DNA of 64,000 nt from Candidatus Gastranaerophilales bacterium (GTDB taxonomy: Bacteria > Cyanobacteriota > Vampirovibrionia > Gastranaerophilales > Gastranaerophilaceae): contig CALVBU010000010.1 of the NCBI GenBank assembly GCA_944325875.1, positions 1 to 64,000 of the forward strand, in the 5' to 3' direction. Each line of letters begins with the position of its first letter. Position 1 is the stretch's first letter. The notes beneath the pieces were generated by a model. That model had not been told where the DNA came from and did not search any database. It was given only the letters and a program-made list of their open reading frames with translations. Made by a program: the position numbers and the translations under genes. Of this stretch, positions 42,290 to 50,263 are shown in pieces.

Positions 42290-43060
42290 ATTATAAGTAG
42301 TTTCTTTAGTCTTCTTGGTATTTTTTGCTTTTTCTTTAATTTTTTCTATGTTTTCATTTATAATCATTTCTCTAAGAGTTCCAAATGAACACCATCTGAA
42401 AATTTCACCATTTGATTTTCGCCCAGTTTCTTCATAATACATAGCTTTTTGGTATAATTCAGGATGCTTTTCGTACAAATTTATCCAATCTATAGGTTTT
42501 TGATAAAAACAAAAATAACAACCGTTCCTAGCTCTCCATTTGTAATATTCAGGATAAAAAATTCCATTATTAAGAAGAATTTTTTCGACATCACTCTTGT
42601 TGATTTGGTTTTCTATAAATGGATATTGCGGTTTTATAAGTTTTTTTCCTGTTTCTGTTTTTGGAGAAATTCCTTTTCTCCAAAATTCATCAGCTCTAAT
42701 ACCAATGTAAAAATTAAAAATACCATTTCCCTCTTTTTCAATTTTCTGGTAAATATATTTCCATGACGGCTTAACTTTTAATTCAAAAGTACAATACCTT
42801 CTATGTGGAGCAGGAATTAAAAAACTTGTATAAAAAAGATGATCAAAACTTTTTTCTGGTTTTACTCTTATAATTTTTTTATTCAAAAATATTTCAATCT
42901 TATTCAAATAGTCATAAGTTTCTGGCAAATCACAACCAGTGTCATAAAATACTAATTCTAATTTTTCAAAAATTTCAGGCATATTCTCTTTCATAAAAAA
43001 GGCAAGAGCTGTTGAATCTTTGCCACCTGACAGAGATAAAATATGGTATTCTTTTTCCAT
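42272..43060 (-). CDS. PP-loop ATP pyrophosphatase, PAPS reductase/DndC-like
   Basis: The 262-aa protein has the ATP-binding SGGKDST motif at residues 11-17 and a Cys-containing C-terminal half: RRYCTFELKVKP and NGCYFCFYQKPIDW. The pattern of Cys residues, with a CxxC, fits a 4Fe-4S cluster as in DndC-like enzymes that work on DNA phosphorothioation or sulfur transfer and in phage-encoded PAPS reductase-like proteins. No DndABDE or SspABCD partners are adjacent, so a defence role is inference. It starts behind AAGGAG, downstream of leader copy 2, the same leader as for the 455-aa gene. Confidence 0.85.
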   Translation of the reverse strand: MEKEYHILSLSGGKDSTALAFFMKENMPEIFEKLELVFYDTGCDLPETYDYLNKIEIFLNKKIIRVKPEKSFDHLFYTSFLIPAPHRRYCTFELKVKPSWKYIYQKIEKEGNGIFNFYIGIRADEFWRKGISPKTETGKKLIKPQYPFIENQINKSDVEKILLNNGIFYPEYYKWRARNGCYFCFYQKPIDWINLYEKHPELYQKAMYYEETGRKSNGEIFRWCSFGTLREMIINENIEKIKEKAKNTKKTKETTYNLLNSI

Positions 43061-43082
43061 TAGTTCTCCTTATAATAAGTTA

Positions 43083-43254
43083 CACAAAAGCACAGCAAAG
43101 CTGCTACTTCACTGTGCTTAAACCAAAAAACTTTCAGCTACTCCTTGCAAACACATATATCATCTATGGATAAAGCTTAACAAGAGGTATGATGACCATT
43201 TATATTATTTACTATAACTTTCAAATAAAAAGATTTTTTAATTATTTTTTAATT
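43083..43254 (-). ncRNA. Duplicated structured leader RNA, copy 2
   Basis: This is the leader of the PP-loop gene. Compared with copy 1, two substitutions in the outer helix change C-G to U-G pairs, so pairing is kept. The inner 31-base region is invariant and the terminator stem AAGCACAG/CTGTGCTT is retained, although its inner loop changes and its T-run is shorter. The promoter-like AT-rich zone is also conserved. It lies between the tRNA-Asp terminator and the gene. Confidence 0.55.
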
Positions 43255-43261
43255 TTTTAAC

Positions 43262-43283
43262 TAAAAAAGCACCCGAAGGTGCT
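43262..43283 (-). terminator. tRNA-Asp terminator
   Basis: On the minus strand AGCACC-TTCG-GGTGCT is a six-bp stem with a UUCG tetraloop followed by TTTTTT. It lies about 12 bp past the 3' end of tRNA-Asp. Confidence 0.9.
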
Positions 43284-43294
43284 AATTTTAAAAA

Positions 43295-43372
43295 TGGCGG
43301 GAACGACGAGGCTCGAACTCGCGACCTCATGCGTGACAGGCATGCGCTCTAACCAAACTGAGCTACGCTCCC
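43295..43372 (-). tRNA. tRNA-Asp (GTC anticodon)
   Basis: The minus strand folds into a cloverleaf: acceptor GGGAGCG/CGTTCCC (one G-T pair), D-arm with GGTTAGAGC, anticodon loop CTGTCAC with anticodon GTC, T-arm GTTCGAGCC, a G discriminator and an encoded 3' CCA. A tetraloop terminator follows. It is next to a duplicated leader but no integrase is present. Confidence 0.97.
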
Positions 43373-43467
43373 ATGTCTTTGGTCTTTCGACAAGTATTAT
43401 TATAATATGCTAAATTTTTTTTTGCAATAGTCTAGCAAAAAAATTTTTTACGAGATTTTATACAAAT

Positions 43468-44148
43468 ATGATAAATAAAATTCAATCGCAAAGTACCTTT
43501 ACTGGGAAATCACAACTTAAATGTAATATTAAACTAGCTAGACGCGTATTTTTTGCAGAATTCGCAGACGTAAAAAAACCTGCATCTTATAGCAGCTTGC
43601 CAAAAGAAAAACAAGCTGAACTAGCTAAAGAAATTAAAGAATCAAATATGATTTTAAGAGTTATTAGAGAACTTCAACGGACAGCATTTGAAGAAGGCGG
43701 AAACTATGAAGTCTTTAGACGCTTAATAGGAATGCTTAAAACATTTAAAGTCGGCAATTGCGCTGAACTAGCAGAAACAGGAAAAACCATCTGCAAAATG
43801 AATGGGTTAAAAAATTGTGACATATTTACTCTACATGCCAAATCTCCTGATGGCAAAGTAAGAGAACTCGATCAAACTATTATTGCGTTTAAAGTCCCTA
43901 ACTCACTTAATAATAGAGCAACTAAAAAAAACGGAACTCTATTTACCCCTAAAAAAGATACCATTATTTTTGATCTTTATATGAATGGGTTTTATGGAAA
44001 TATTCGCCAATCCCGCAAATTATACAAAGAATTTGGACTTAAACCTGAAGACAAACTATTATTTAAGCCTGAAAATACCTATGAGCCAAATAAAGAAACT
44101 TTAAATAAATTAAAACAAACATTCCCTAAACTGGTATTCAATAAATGA
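43468..44148 (+). CDS. Papain/transglutaminase-like Cys protein with His replaced by Gln (first of tandem pair)
   Basis: The 226-aa protein aligns with its downstream neighbour: GNCAELAETGK matches the nucleophile segment (Cys98), LDQTIIAFKV lines up with the His segment of the partner but has Gln136, and IIFDLYMNGFYGN has the Asp (169). So the triad seems incomplete. Family folds with Cys-His-Asp in this order include papain-like peptidases, transglutaminases and bacterial deamidase effectors. No signal peptide is seen. Its stop overlaps the next start by four bases (ATGA), so the pair is co-translated. The target is unknown. Confidence 0.45.
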   Translation: MINKIQSQSTFTGKSQLKCNIKLARRVFFAEFADVKKPASYSSLPKEKQAELAKEIKESNMILRVIRELQRTAFEEGGNYEVFRRLIGMLKTFKVGNCAELAETGKTICKMNGLKNCDIFTLHAKSPDGKVRELDQTIIAFKVPNSLNNRATKKNGTLFTPKKDTIIFDLYMNGFYGNIRQSRKLYKEFGLKPEDKLLFKPENTYEPNKETLNKLKQTFPKLVFNK

Positions 44149-44726
44149 ATTTATCAACACCATTAAATAATTTAAAAATTGCAACTAAAATCTCAGAACG
44201 AGTAAATGAACGCTTTCCTTATGTTTCCCCAAACAAAATGGCTCGCCTTAATTATAATGAATTATGCCAAGATAAAGAACTATTAACGAAGCTTAAATTT
44301 AAGCAAATGTTCTTAATGGAAGCCCGCGAAAAGAGAGCTCACCTTCAAGATAATCCAGTAGAATTTTATAAAAGATTAATAAACGATACTGATAGAATTC
44401 GAGCACTTAATTGTCAGGAGTATTCTTACTTATCATATTTAGGCATGAGAATTAACGGAATTAAAGACTGCAAAGCTATAAAACCTTATTTAGCAGAAAA
44501 TGATAAAGTCATCGATCATGTATTAATACAAAATGACAATATTTTTCTTGATACTTGGCTTGGAATTGCTGATTTTGGAAACAAAGTTATAGATTTATAT
44601 AAAAAAATATTTCACATAAATCAAAACTCGAAACTTGAATTTATTGAAAAACCAATCGTCAAACTCTCAGATGAGGAAGTTAATAAAATAAAACCTCTTA
44701 TTTCGGAACTTGATTTAACGATTTAA
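44145..44726 (+). CDS. Papain/transglutaminase-like Cys-His-Asp protein (second of tandem pair)
   Basis: The 193-aa protein carries RALNCQEYSYLSYLG (Cys90), VIDHVLIQND (His125) and IFLDTWLGIADFG (Asp136), spaced as in Cys-His-Asp enzymes of the papain/transglutaminase type. Such folds act as proteases, transglutaminases or glutamine deamidases, and several known effectors use them. It is paralogous to the gene before it, which lost the His. A type III-like export ATPase is encoded in the same window, so an effector role is worth testing. There is no visible membrane or signal segment. Confidence 0.5.
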   Translation: MNLSTPLNNLKIATKISERVNERFPYVSPNKMARLNYNELCQDKELLTKLKFKQMFLMEAREKRAHLQDNPVEFYKRLINDTDRIRALNCQEYSYLSYLGMRINGIKDCKAIKPYLAENDKVIDHVLIQNDNIFLDTWLGIADFGNKVIDLYKKIFHINQNSKLEFIEKPIVKLSDEEVNKIKPLISELDLTI

Positions 44727-44758
44727 AAAAGACCGATAATTAATTTATCGGTCTTTTT
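44725..44758. terminator. Bidirectional intrinsic terminator
   Basis: AAAGACCGATAA and TTATCGGTCTTT form a long stem with T-runs on both strands, between the Cys-His-Asp gene and the GH57 gene. Confidence 0.88.
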
Positions 44759-44784
44759 AGTTACATATTAATTTAATTTAAATT

Positions 44785-46506
44785 CTATTGGTATAGAGGT
44801 GCTAATTTTTTTGATTGTTGAGGTATCACACCTTCTTCAATTGATTGATATACTCTGTAATCTATTTGAGGGAAACAGTTATCAATACTTTCAATTTCAC
44901 TCAATACAGATTCATCAATATTACCACCTTCAATCATGTCACAGATTTTTTCAAATCTGTCAACGTGTTCTCTAAATCTATCAGTAGCATAGTCTTTAGC
45001 TTGCCATGTAGTAATTAGGAACGGCCAATCTGAACTTTGAAGAAGTAAATTTTCTCTAGCCATTTGTTTTAGAGCTCTTAGAAGTAATTTATCTTCAGGA
45101 ATTTCAGGATACTTGTCTACAATCGAATTAATACGTTTTTCACAAGCATGGATAATAGGCCACATCCATTCTGTTAAGTGGTTATTCCATACATAGAAGT
45201 GACCACCTTGTCCCCAAGAACTTTCAGGAATTTGAATAGCTTCTGTTGGCGGATGAGCATGCAAGTATTCACCTGCAGTCATTCTTTCTACTTCTGGAAG
45301 ATATTGATTGAATTTTCTAATTACTTGTTTAATAAATTCAACACCTTCAAACCACCAGTGTCCGAACAACTCAGTATCAAATGATACCATTACAAGACCT
45401 TCTTTACCATTGTGAGCTTTTTTGTAATCATTCAACAAATGATAAATTAAAGTTGTATAGTGATCAGAGTTTTCGCTAATTTTATTTAAAGCCAATACTG
45501 GATCATATAACATTTTATCACCTAAATCAGTATTAGGAGATGTTATTCTCCAATAATGCATACCAGATTTATCATCTTTTTTGTGGAATTCACGGAAACA
45601 TCCATCACCAGGATATCCATCAGCAGCTGACCATACTTGATATCCTGCTCTATCGTTTCTACCCATTACTGCAACTTGTGCATCTGGTAACCAATAAGCA
45701 GAGTATGTATCATAACCTGTAGCTGGACGTTCAGGCAAAGGAATATATTCAATATTTCCGTAAACACCAATTACACGTCTATTACCGATTGAATTACCAC
45801 CCTCTATTACATGTGATTCTGTAAAGAAGTATTCAATATCGTTATTTTGAAGAGTTACTTCAATCGCAGGTCTCCAATGTTTTTGACCATCTTTACCTAC
45901 ATATTCATAACCTTGTCTATAAGCACATTCAGGAAGCCAGCAACCTTTTGCTTTCTTACCGAATAGTCTTTTTGTTGTATCCGAACCAACTTTGAATTGC
46001 GCATTCAAATTGCTGTCAGTTGCAAGAAGTGGTGAAAAACCGTGAGTTGCTCCAGAAGTTGTAATCTCTATACAACCCAAATCTTGGTACTTTTTAAATT
46101 CACCAATTAAATCCATTCCGTATTTATTTACAAAAGAATCTTTAATATGATTGAACCAATCAAAATAATATTTAGCCAAATATTTTAAGTGTTGAGAATG
46201 AGCAACTTTAGGATCTGGATATCTGTCTAAATCCTTTGAAACTTGCTTAATTCTAGAATCTAAATATTCAACAAAACCATGTTTTAAATGCTCATCATTA
46301 AGTTGTTCAGCTAGAATTGGTGTAATACCAACAGTTAACTTGGCTTTGATACCCTCTTCATATAGCTCGGAAATAGCGTTCAATAAAGGAATGTAAGTTT
46401 CTGCCATACATTCATAAAGATTCTCTTCCCCGAACGGCCACATGCCCGCTTTTCTATAATAAGGAAGGTGGCTGTGTAACATAAATACGAATTGTCCTAC
46501 TGACAT
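44785..46506 (-). CDS. GH57 1,4-alpha-glucan branching enzyme-like protein
   Basis: The 573-aa protein has the N-terminal MLHSHLPYYRKAGMWPFGEE, the nucleophile region KGCWLPECAYR, the acid/base region VSFDTELFGHWWFEG and a C-terminal DUF1957-like helical domain. This matches GH57 alpha-1,4-glucan branching enzymes that build glycogen. MalQ (2.3 kb) is in the same window, so glycogen turnover is suggested. I start at the ATG at 46506 because GGAGG lies five bases upstream; other in-frame starts (46518, 46581) are less supported. Confidence 0.88.
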   Translation of the reverse strand: MSVGQFVFMLHSHLPYYRKAGMWPFGEENLYECMAETYIPLLNAISELYEEGIKAKLTVGITPILAEQLNDEHLKHGFVEYLDSRIKQVSKDLDRYPDPKVAHSQHLKYLAKYYFDWFNHIKDSFVNKYGMDLIGEFKKYQDLGCIEITTSGATHGFSPLLATDSNLNAQFKVGSDTTKRLFGKKAKGCWLPECAYRQGYEYVGKDGQKHWRPAIEVTLQNNDIEYFFTESHVIEGGNSIGNRRVIGVYGNIEYIPLPERPATGYDTYSAYWLPDAQVAVMGRNDRAGYQVWSAADGYPGDGCFREFHKKDDKSGMHYWRITSPNTDLGDKMLYDPVLALNKISENSDHYTTLIYHLLNDYKKAHNGKEGLVMVSFDTELFGHWWFEGVEFIKQVIRKFNQYLPEVERMTAGEYLHAHPPTEAIQIPESSWGQGGHFYVWNNHLTEWMWPIIHACEKRINSIVDKYPEIPEDKLLLRALKQMARENLLLQSSDWPFLITTWQAKDYATDRFREHVDRFEKICDMIEGGNIDESVLSEIESIDNCFPQIDYRVYQSIEEGVIPQQSKKLAPLYQ

Positions 46507-46727
46507 TTGCGCCTCCATATCTCTCTTACCTTGAATTATTATATAACTATAATCCAATTCTTTTATATTTATATATAGCACAAATGGGTAAAAAATATAA
46601 TCCTTAAGAACTAATTCTCTTGAATACTGTTACAAAAGTTAAAATATATTTTATATACATAATATACACAAATTGCAAATTAAAACTCAACATGATAAAA
46701 TCCATTCAGAAAGGAGAAATTAAACAT

Positions 46728-47568
46728 ATGAAAAACGTAGTAATAGCTTTAAAACACGCTGGGGGGGGGGGGCAACACTAAGTACAAACCTTCCCGTATA
46801 GTACAATTTATTAAAAAATCAATTACTTTATTAAGGTTAATTCCACCAAGAAATCAAAAAGTTTTATCTGTATCTGATTACAAATTATTAAATGCATTTA
46901 CTCTTGCTGAAGTATTAGTCACCTTAGGAATTATTGGTATAATTGCAGCGATGACACTTCCGACTCTTGTAAATAAATATCAAAAAAAGACCTACATTAC
47001 AGGCTTACAAAAATTTTATACACAAATATCTCAAGTAATGTTATCTATGAAACAGCAAACGAGTTGCGAGGATATGAGTTGTATGGGGTTTGGAGGAAGT
47101 ATAAATTCAGCCTGGGTAGAAAATGCAAAAAAATTATTCCAACAAAATTATCACATTTTGAAATTTTGCTATGGAACTTCAACATGTGAATACGAGGCAT
47201 TTTTTATCAACGGAACCAGCAGCGGAAAAATATTTACAGCTAATGAATTTGCATTTAAAACTGCAGACGGATTCATAATAAAAATAATGCCATGGAGTGG
47301 AAAATGGAGCTCACTTACCGTAGATGTGAATGGACCCAAAAAGCCAAACGTAATCGGTAGAGACATACACTTGTTCAGAATAAACGAACAAGGCGAAGTC
47401 CATCCATATTATGGATATAAGTATGCACTAACTCAAGATGGCGTATTTAATCCGAACCTATATTGGAAAACCAATCCAAATTTATGTAATCCTAAAAGCA
47501 CAACATCAAATGGATCTTACGGTTGTACAGCAAAAGTCATAGAAGAAGGCTGGGAAATGAATTTTTAA
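46728..47568 (+). CDS. Prepilin-like protein (4) with a G12 phase-variable tract, currently out of frame
   Basis: An ATG at 46728, with AAAGGAG upstream, reads MKNVVIALKHAGGGGQH and then stops after a run of 12 G (46761-46772). With 11 G (or 14), the frame stays open through a 50-residue leader into LNAFTLAEVLVTLGIIG and on to the stop at 47568. The pilin signature begins at residue 56 in that frame, so the leader is much longer than in other members (5-7). Without the tract the only start available is the ATG at 46951, inside the hydrophobic helix. Probably this is a phase-variable prepilin. A sequencing length error in the tract is also possible. Confidence 0.75.
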
Positions 47569-47585
47569 AAAGCTTAACATAATAC

Positions 47586-47614
47586 TTGAAAAAAAAAAGT
47601 TTTTAAAATAGTAT
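47586..47614 (+). promoter_or_regulatory. rpsT promoter
   Basis: TTGAAA (47586-47591), 17 bp and TAGTAT (47609-47614) precede rpsT by about 70 bp. The transcribed leader contains a GGTGC/GCACC hairpin that may serve in S20 control. Confidence 0.6.
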
Positions 47615-47683
47615 AAAAGTACTCACATCCTCGAGTACGGTGCAGTCATTAAGCACCACAAGACTTAGAAAAGGAAAAACAAA

Positions 47684-47953
47684 ATGGCAAATATTAAATC
47701 TGCTAAAAAAAGAGTTCTTATAGCTGAAAAAAACAGACTTAGAAATGTAGCATTCAAATCTTCTATCAAAACTGCTTTGAAAAAAGTTCTTGAACTTGCA
47801 AAAGGCGAAGATAAAGAAGCATTAAATGCAGCACTTTCTAAAGCATACCAATTATGCGACAAAGCTGTTTCTAAAGGTATTCTTCACAAAAATACAGCAG
47901 CTAGAAAGAAATCAAGATTAACTATCGCTGTAAACAAATTACAAGCTAAATAG
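47684..47953 (+). CDS. rpsT: 30S ribosomal protein S20
   Basis: This is a basic three-helix primary 16S rRNA-binding protein. The 89-aa protein begins MANIKSAKKRVLIAEKNRLR and contains the family block GILHKNTAARKKSRLT. It is monocistronic, with its own promoter and a strong terminator downstream. The ribosome site is AAAGGAAAA. The leader (about 47627-47680) has a short hairpin that could be involved in autoregulation. Confidence 0.97.
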   Translation: MANIKSAKKRVLIAEKNRLRNVAFKSSIKTALKKVLELAKGEDKEALNAALSKAYQLCDKAVSKGILHKNTAARKKSRLTIAVNKLQAK

Positions 47954-47974
47954 TTTAAATCAATTTAAAACTCT

Positions 47975-48008
47975 AAAAAGCTCTCTGTCAAACACAGAGG
48001 GCTTTTTA
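47975..48008 (+). terminator. Rho-independent terminator after rpsT
   Basis: AAAAAGCTCTCTGT and its partner ACAGAGGGCTTTTT form a 12-14 bp stem and end in Ts. Confidence 0.9.
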
Positions 48009-48103
48009 GTTTCTGGTTAAAATTATGTAAAGATAGTGGCAATTATTTATTTAGTGAGTATAATTATGGTATTAAGGACAAATTTTAGCAGGAATAACAC
48101 GAT

Positions 48104-48898
48104 ATGACACAAACTCTTGAGAGAAGACAAATCAAAAATATTGATTTTAATATAGATTTAGCTCAAAGCTTTGGAATATATAAAAATAATGCCGAATTTT
48201 CATTACTAGATTACGCAAGTTCGGTTAATATATCTTGCGGATTTCACGCAGGAGATCCAATGACAATAAAGAATGCCCTACTAAAAGCAAAAGAAAAAAA
48301 TGTTGTAGTTGGAGCACATATAGGATTTGATGATATCCAAGGTTTTGGTTATAGGCCAATGGAATTATCAGAAGATGAAATTGAAGCTCTTGTTATTTAT
48401 CAGGTAGGAGCATTAATGTCATTTGCCAAAACATACAAGCTAGAAATTGAGCATGTTCGTCCGCACGGAGCTATGTATAGACAAGCTGCAGAAGATTTTA
48501 CTTTTGCAAAATCAATAGCAAAAGCAATAAAAAAATGTTCTCAATGGCTTGTATATTATGGAGCATACGGAGACGTCACAGCAAATGTGGGTGAAGAAAT
48601 TAATATTCCTATAGCCCACGAAATTCATTTGGAAAAAACTTATAATACAGATGGTAGTATAGATTTCAGTAAAAAGGATTATGAAAACATATTCTTTTCT
48701 ATAAACAGATTAAAGAATCTTCTAGCTACATCTCAAATAGATAATGCTACAGGTGGTAAAACTACAGTTATAGCTGACACAATTCATTTTTCAAACAAAA
48801 TTGCGAATGCAAAAGAATTGATAAAACAATCAAAAGAATTAATTACCCCTGTTCCGGTAAATTACAAAAATGCTTGTCTTTCAGGATGGGTTGAATAA
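48104..48898 (+). CDS. pxpA: 5-oxoprolinase subunit A, LamB/YcsF family
   Basis: It cleaves 5-oxo-L-proline together with PxpB and PxpC in known systems. The 264-aa protein has the family blocks VNISCGFHAGDPMTI, VVVGAHIGFDDIQGFGYRP and HVRPHGAMYRQAA. PxpB and PxpC are not encoded nearby, so either they are elsewhere or the protein works alone in another reaction. The next gene, yvcK-like, starts 10 bases after its stop. The ribosome site is AGGA. Confidence 0.85.
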   Translation: MTQTLERRQIKNIDFNIDLAQSFGIYKNNAEFSLLDYASSVNISCGFHAGDPMTIKNALLKAKEKNVVVGAHIGFDDIQGFGYRPMELSEDEIEALVIYQVGALMSFAKTYKLEIEHVRPHGAMYRQAAEDFTFAKSIAKAIKKCSQWLVYYGAYGDVTANVGEEINIPIAHEIHLEKTYNTDGSIDFSKKDYENIFFSINRLKNLLATSQIDNATGGKTTVIADTIHFSNKIANAKELIKQSKELITPVPVNYKNACLSGWVE

Positions 48899-48908
48899 GG
48901 TGATGGAG

Positions 48909-50261
48909 ATGAAAAATTTTAGAAATAGTGTAAAAATGCCAAAAGATGCAGGATGGTTAATTCCTGGATTACAAGTTAAACGTTGGTTTGCTTTAATATT
49001 TGTAGGAGCTGTTATGATGGCTCTCGGGTTTTTAATTCTTTGTGATATAAAACCTGTATTTTACACAATGGAATTCATAAGAAAAGTCGCTACAAAAATC
49101 TCTACAGAATGGGTAGCGTTTACAATCATAATGTTTGGCGCTGCAATATTTTTTAAAGGCTGGCAAAAAACAAACTTATCAATCCTTGACCTAAACAACG
49201 GAAGAGAAAAAGAAACAATATTAGAAGCTTTATACAGAAGAAGAAAACTTAACAGAGGACCTAAAATTGTAGCAATTGGTGGCGGAACAGGCTTATCAAT
49301 GCTATTAAAAGGGATTAAGCACATTACAAATAACATTACTGCTGTAGTTACAGTAGGTGATGACGGAGGAAGCTCAGGAAGACTAAGAGAAGATATGGGA
49401 ATCTTACCTCCTGGAGATATCAGAAACTGTATTGCAGCTTTAGCTGATGATGAAGATTTAATCACAAAATTATTCCAATACAGATTCAAATCTGGCGAAG
49501 GACTAGAAGGTCACAGTTTTGGAAATTTATTCTTAACAGCATTATGCGCTATTACTGGAGATATGGTTCGCGCAGTAAAAGAATCTTCAAACGTACTTTC
49601 AATAAGAGGAAGAGTTTTACCATCAACTCTTGATGATATGAAACTCGTAGCCGAAATGGAAGATGGAAGAATTATACATGGTGAATCAAATATTCCTGAA
49701 GCTCACGGCAAAATCAAGAGATTATTTACAGATCCTTCACACTGCAAACCTCTTGAAGATGTAATCACAGCAATTAGAGATGCCGATTTGATTATCATGG
49801 GCCCTGGAAGCTTATACACCAGTGTTATTCCAAACCTTTTAATTGAAGAAATTGCAAAAGAAGTAGCTCAATCAAGTGCAAAAAAAATATACGTATGTAA
49901 CATAATGACTCAGCCAGGAGAAACTGATAATTACACAGTATCTGATCACGTAAGTGCATTAATGAAACATGCTAACAGCAGAGATATTTTAGATGCTGTA
50001 CTTGTAAACGATTTTATTCCGCTAAATCTGGCAAGCAAATACAAACTAGCAGGTTCATACCCTGTTAAAGTTGATATTGAAAACATTAAAAAATTAGGGG
50101 TAAAAATATTCCCTAAAAAACTTATAGAAGATAACAAAGAAGGACTTGTTCGCCATAGCTCAAACAGAGTTGCAAGAGCCCTATATTATTGGTATAAAAA
50201 AGAACATAAAAATGAAAAACGAACAATATTCTCTCATAAAAATTTAACAGCTAAAGGCTAG
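48909..50261 (+). CDS. yvcK: YvcK/CofD-like gluconeogenesis factor with membrane anchor
   Basis: The 450-aa protein has two N-terminal membrane segments (about residues 20-42 and 65-83) and then a CofD/YvcK domain: KIVAIGGGTGLSMLLKGI, VTVGDDGGSSGRLRED, GILPPGDIRNCIAALAD, and LIIMGPGSLYTSVIPNL. YvcK proteins bind UDP-sugars and are needed for growth on gluconeogenic carbon and for cell shape control in Bacillus. The N-terminal membrane part is typical of some cyanobacterial-type members. I start at 48909, five bases after an AGGTGA-type ribosome site. It is followed by panB after a 2-bp gap. Confidence 0.9.
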   Translation: MKNFRNSVKMPKDAGWLIPGLQVKRWFALIFVGAVMMALGFLILCDIKPVFYTMEFIRKVATKISTEWVAFTIIMFGAAIFFKGWQKTNLSILDLNNGREKETILEALYRRRKLNRGPKIVAIGGGTGLSMLLKGIKHITNNITAVVTVGDDGGSSGRLREDMGILPPGDIRNCIAALADDEDLITKLFQYRFKSGEGLEGHSFGNLFLTALCAITGDMVRAVKESSNVLSIRGRVLPSTLDDMKLVAEMEDGRIIHGESNIPEAHGKIKRLFTDPSHCKPLEDVITAIRDADLIIMGPGSLYTSVIPNLLIEEIAKEVAQSSAKKIYVCNIMTQPGETDNYTVSDHVSALMKHANSRDILDAVLVNDFIPLNLASKYKLAGSYPVKVDIENIKKLGVKIFPKKLIEDNKEGLVRHSSNRVARALYYWYKKEHKNEKRTIFSHKNLTAKG

Positions 50262-50263
50262 AT

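Noticed and set aside
40815-43254. The two leader copies as ends of a transposon
   Set aside because: They are direct repeats, with no transposase, terminal inverted repeats or target-site duplications. Both sit at the same place relative to a gene start, which fits regulatory leaders better.
43295-43372. tRNA-Asp as a phage or island attachment site
   Set aside because: No integrase is encoded nearby and no duplicate of the tRNA 3' end was seen within the window.
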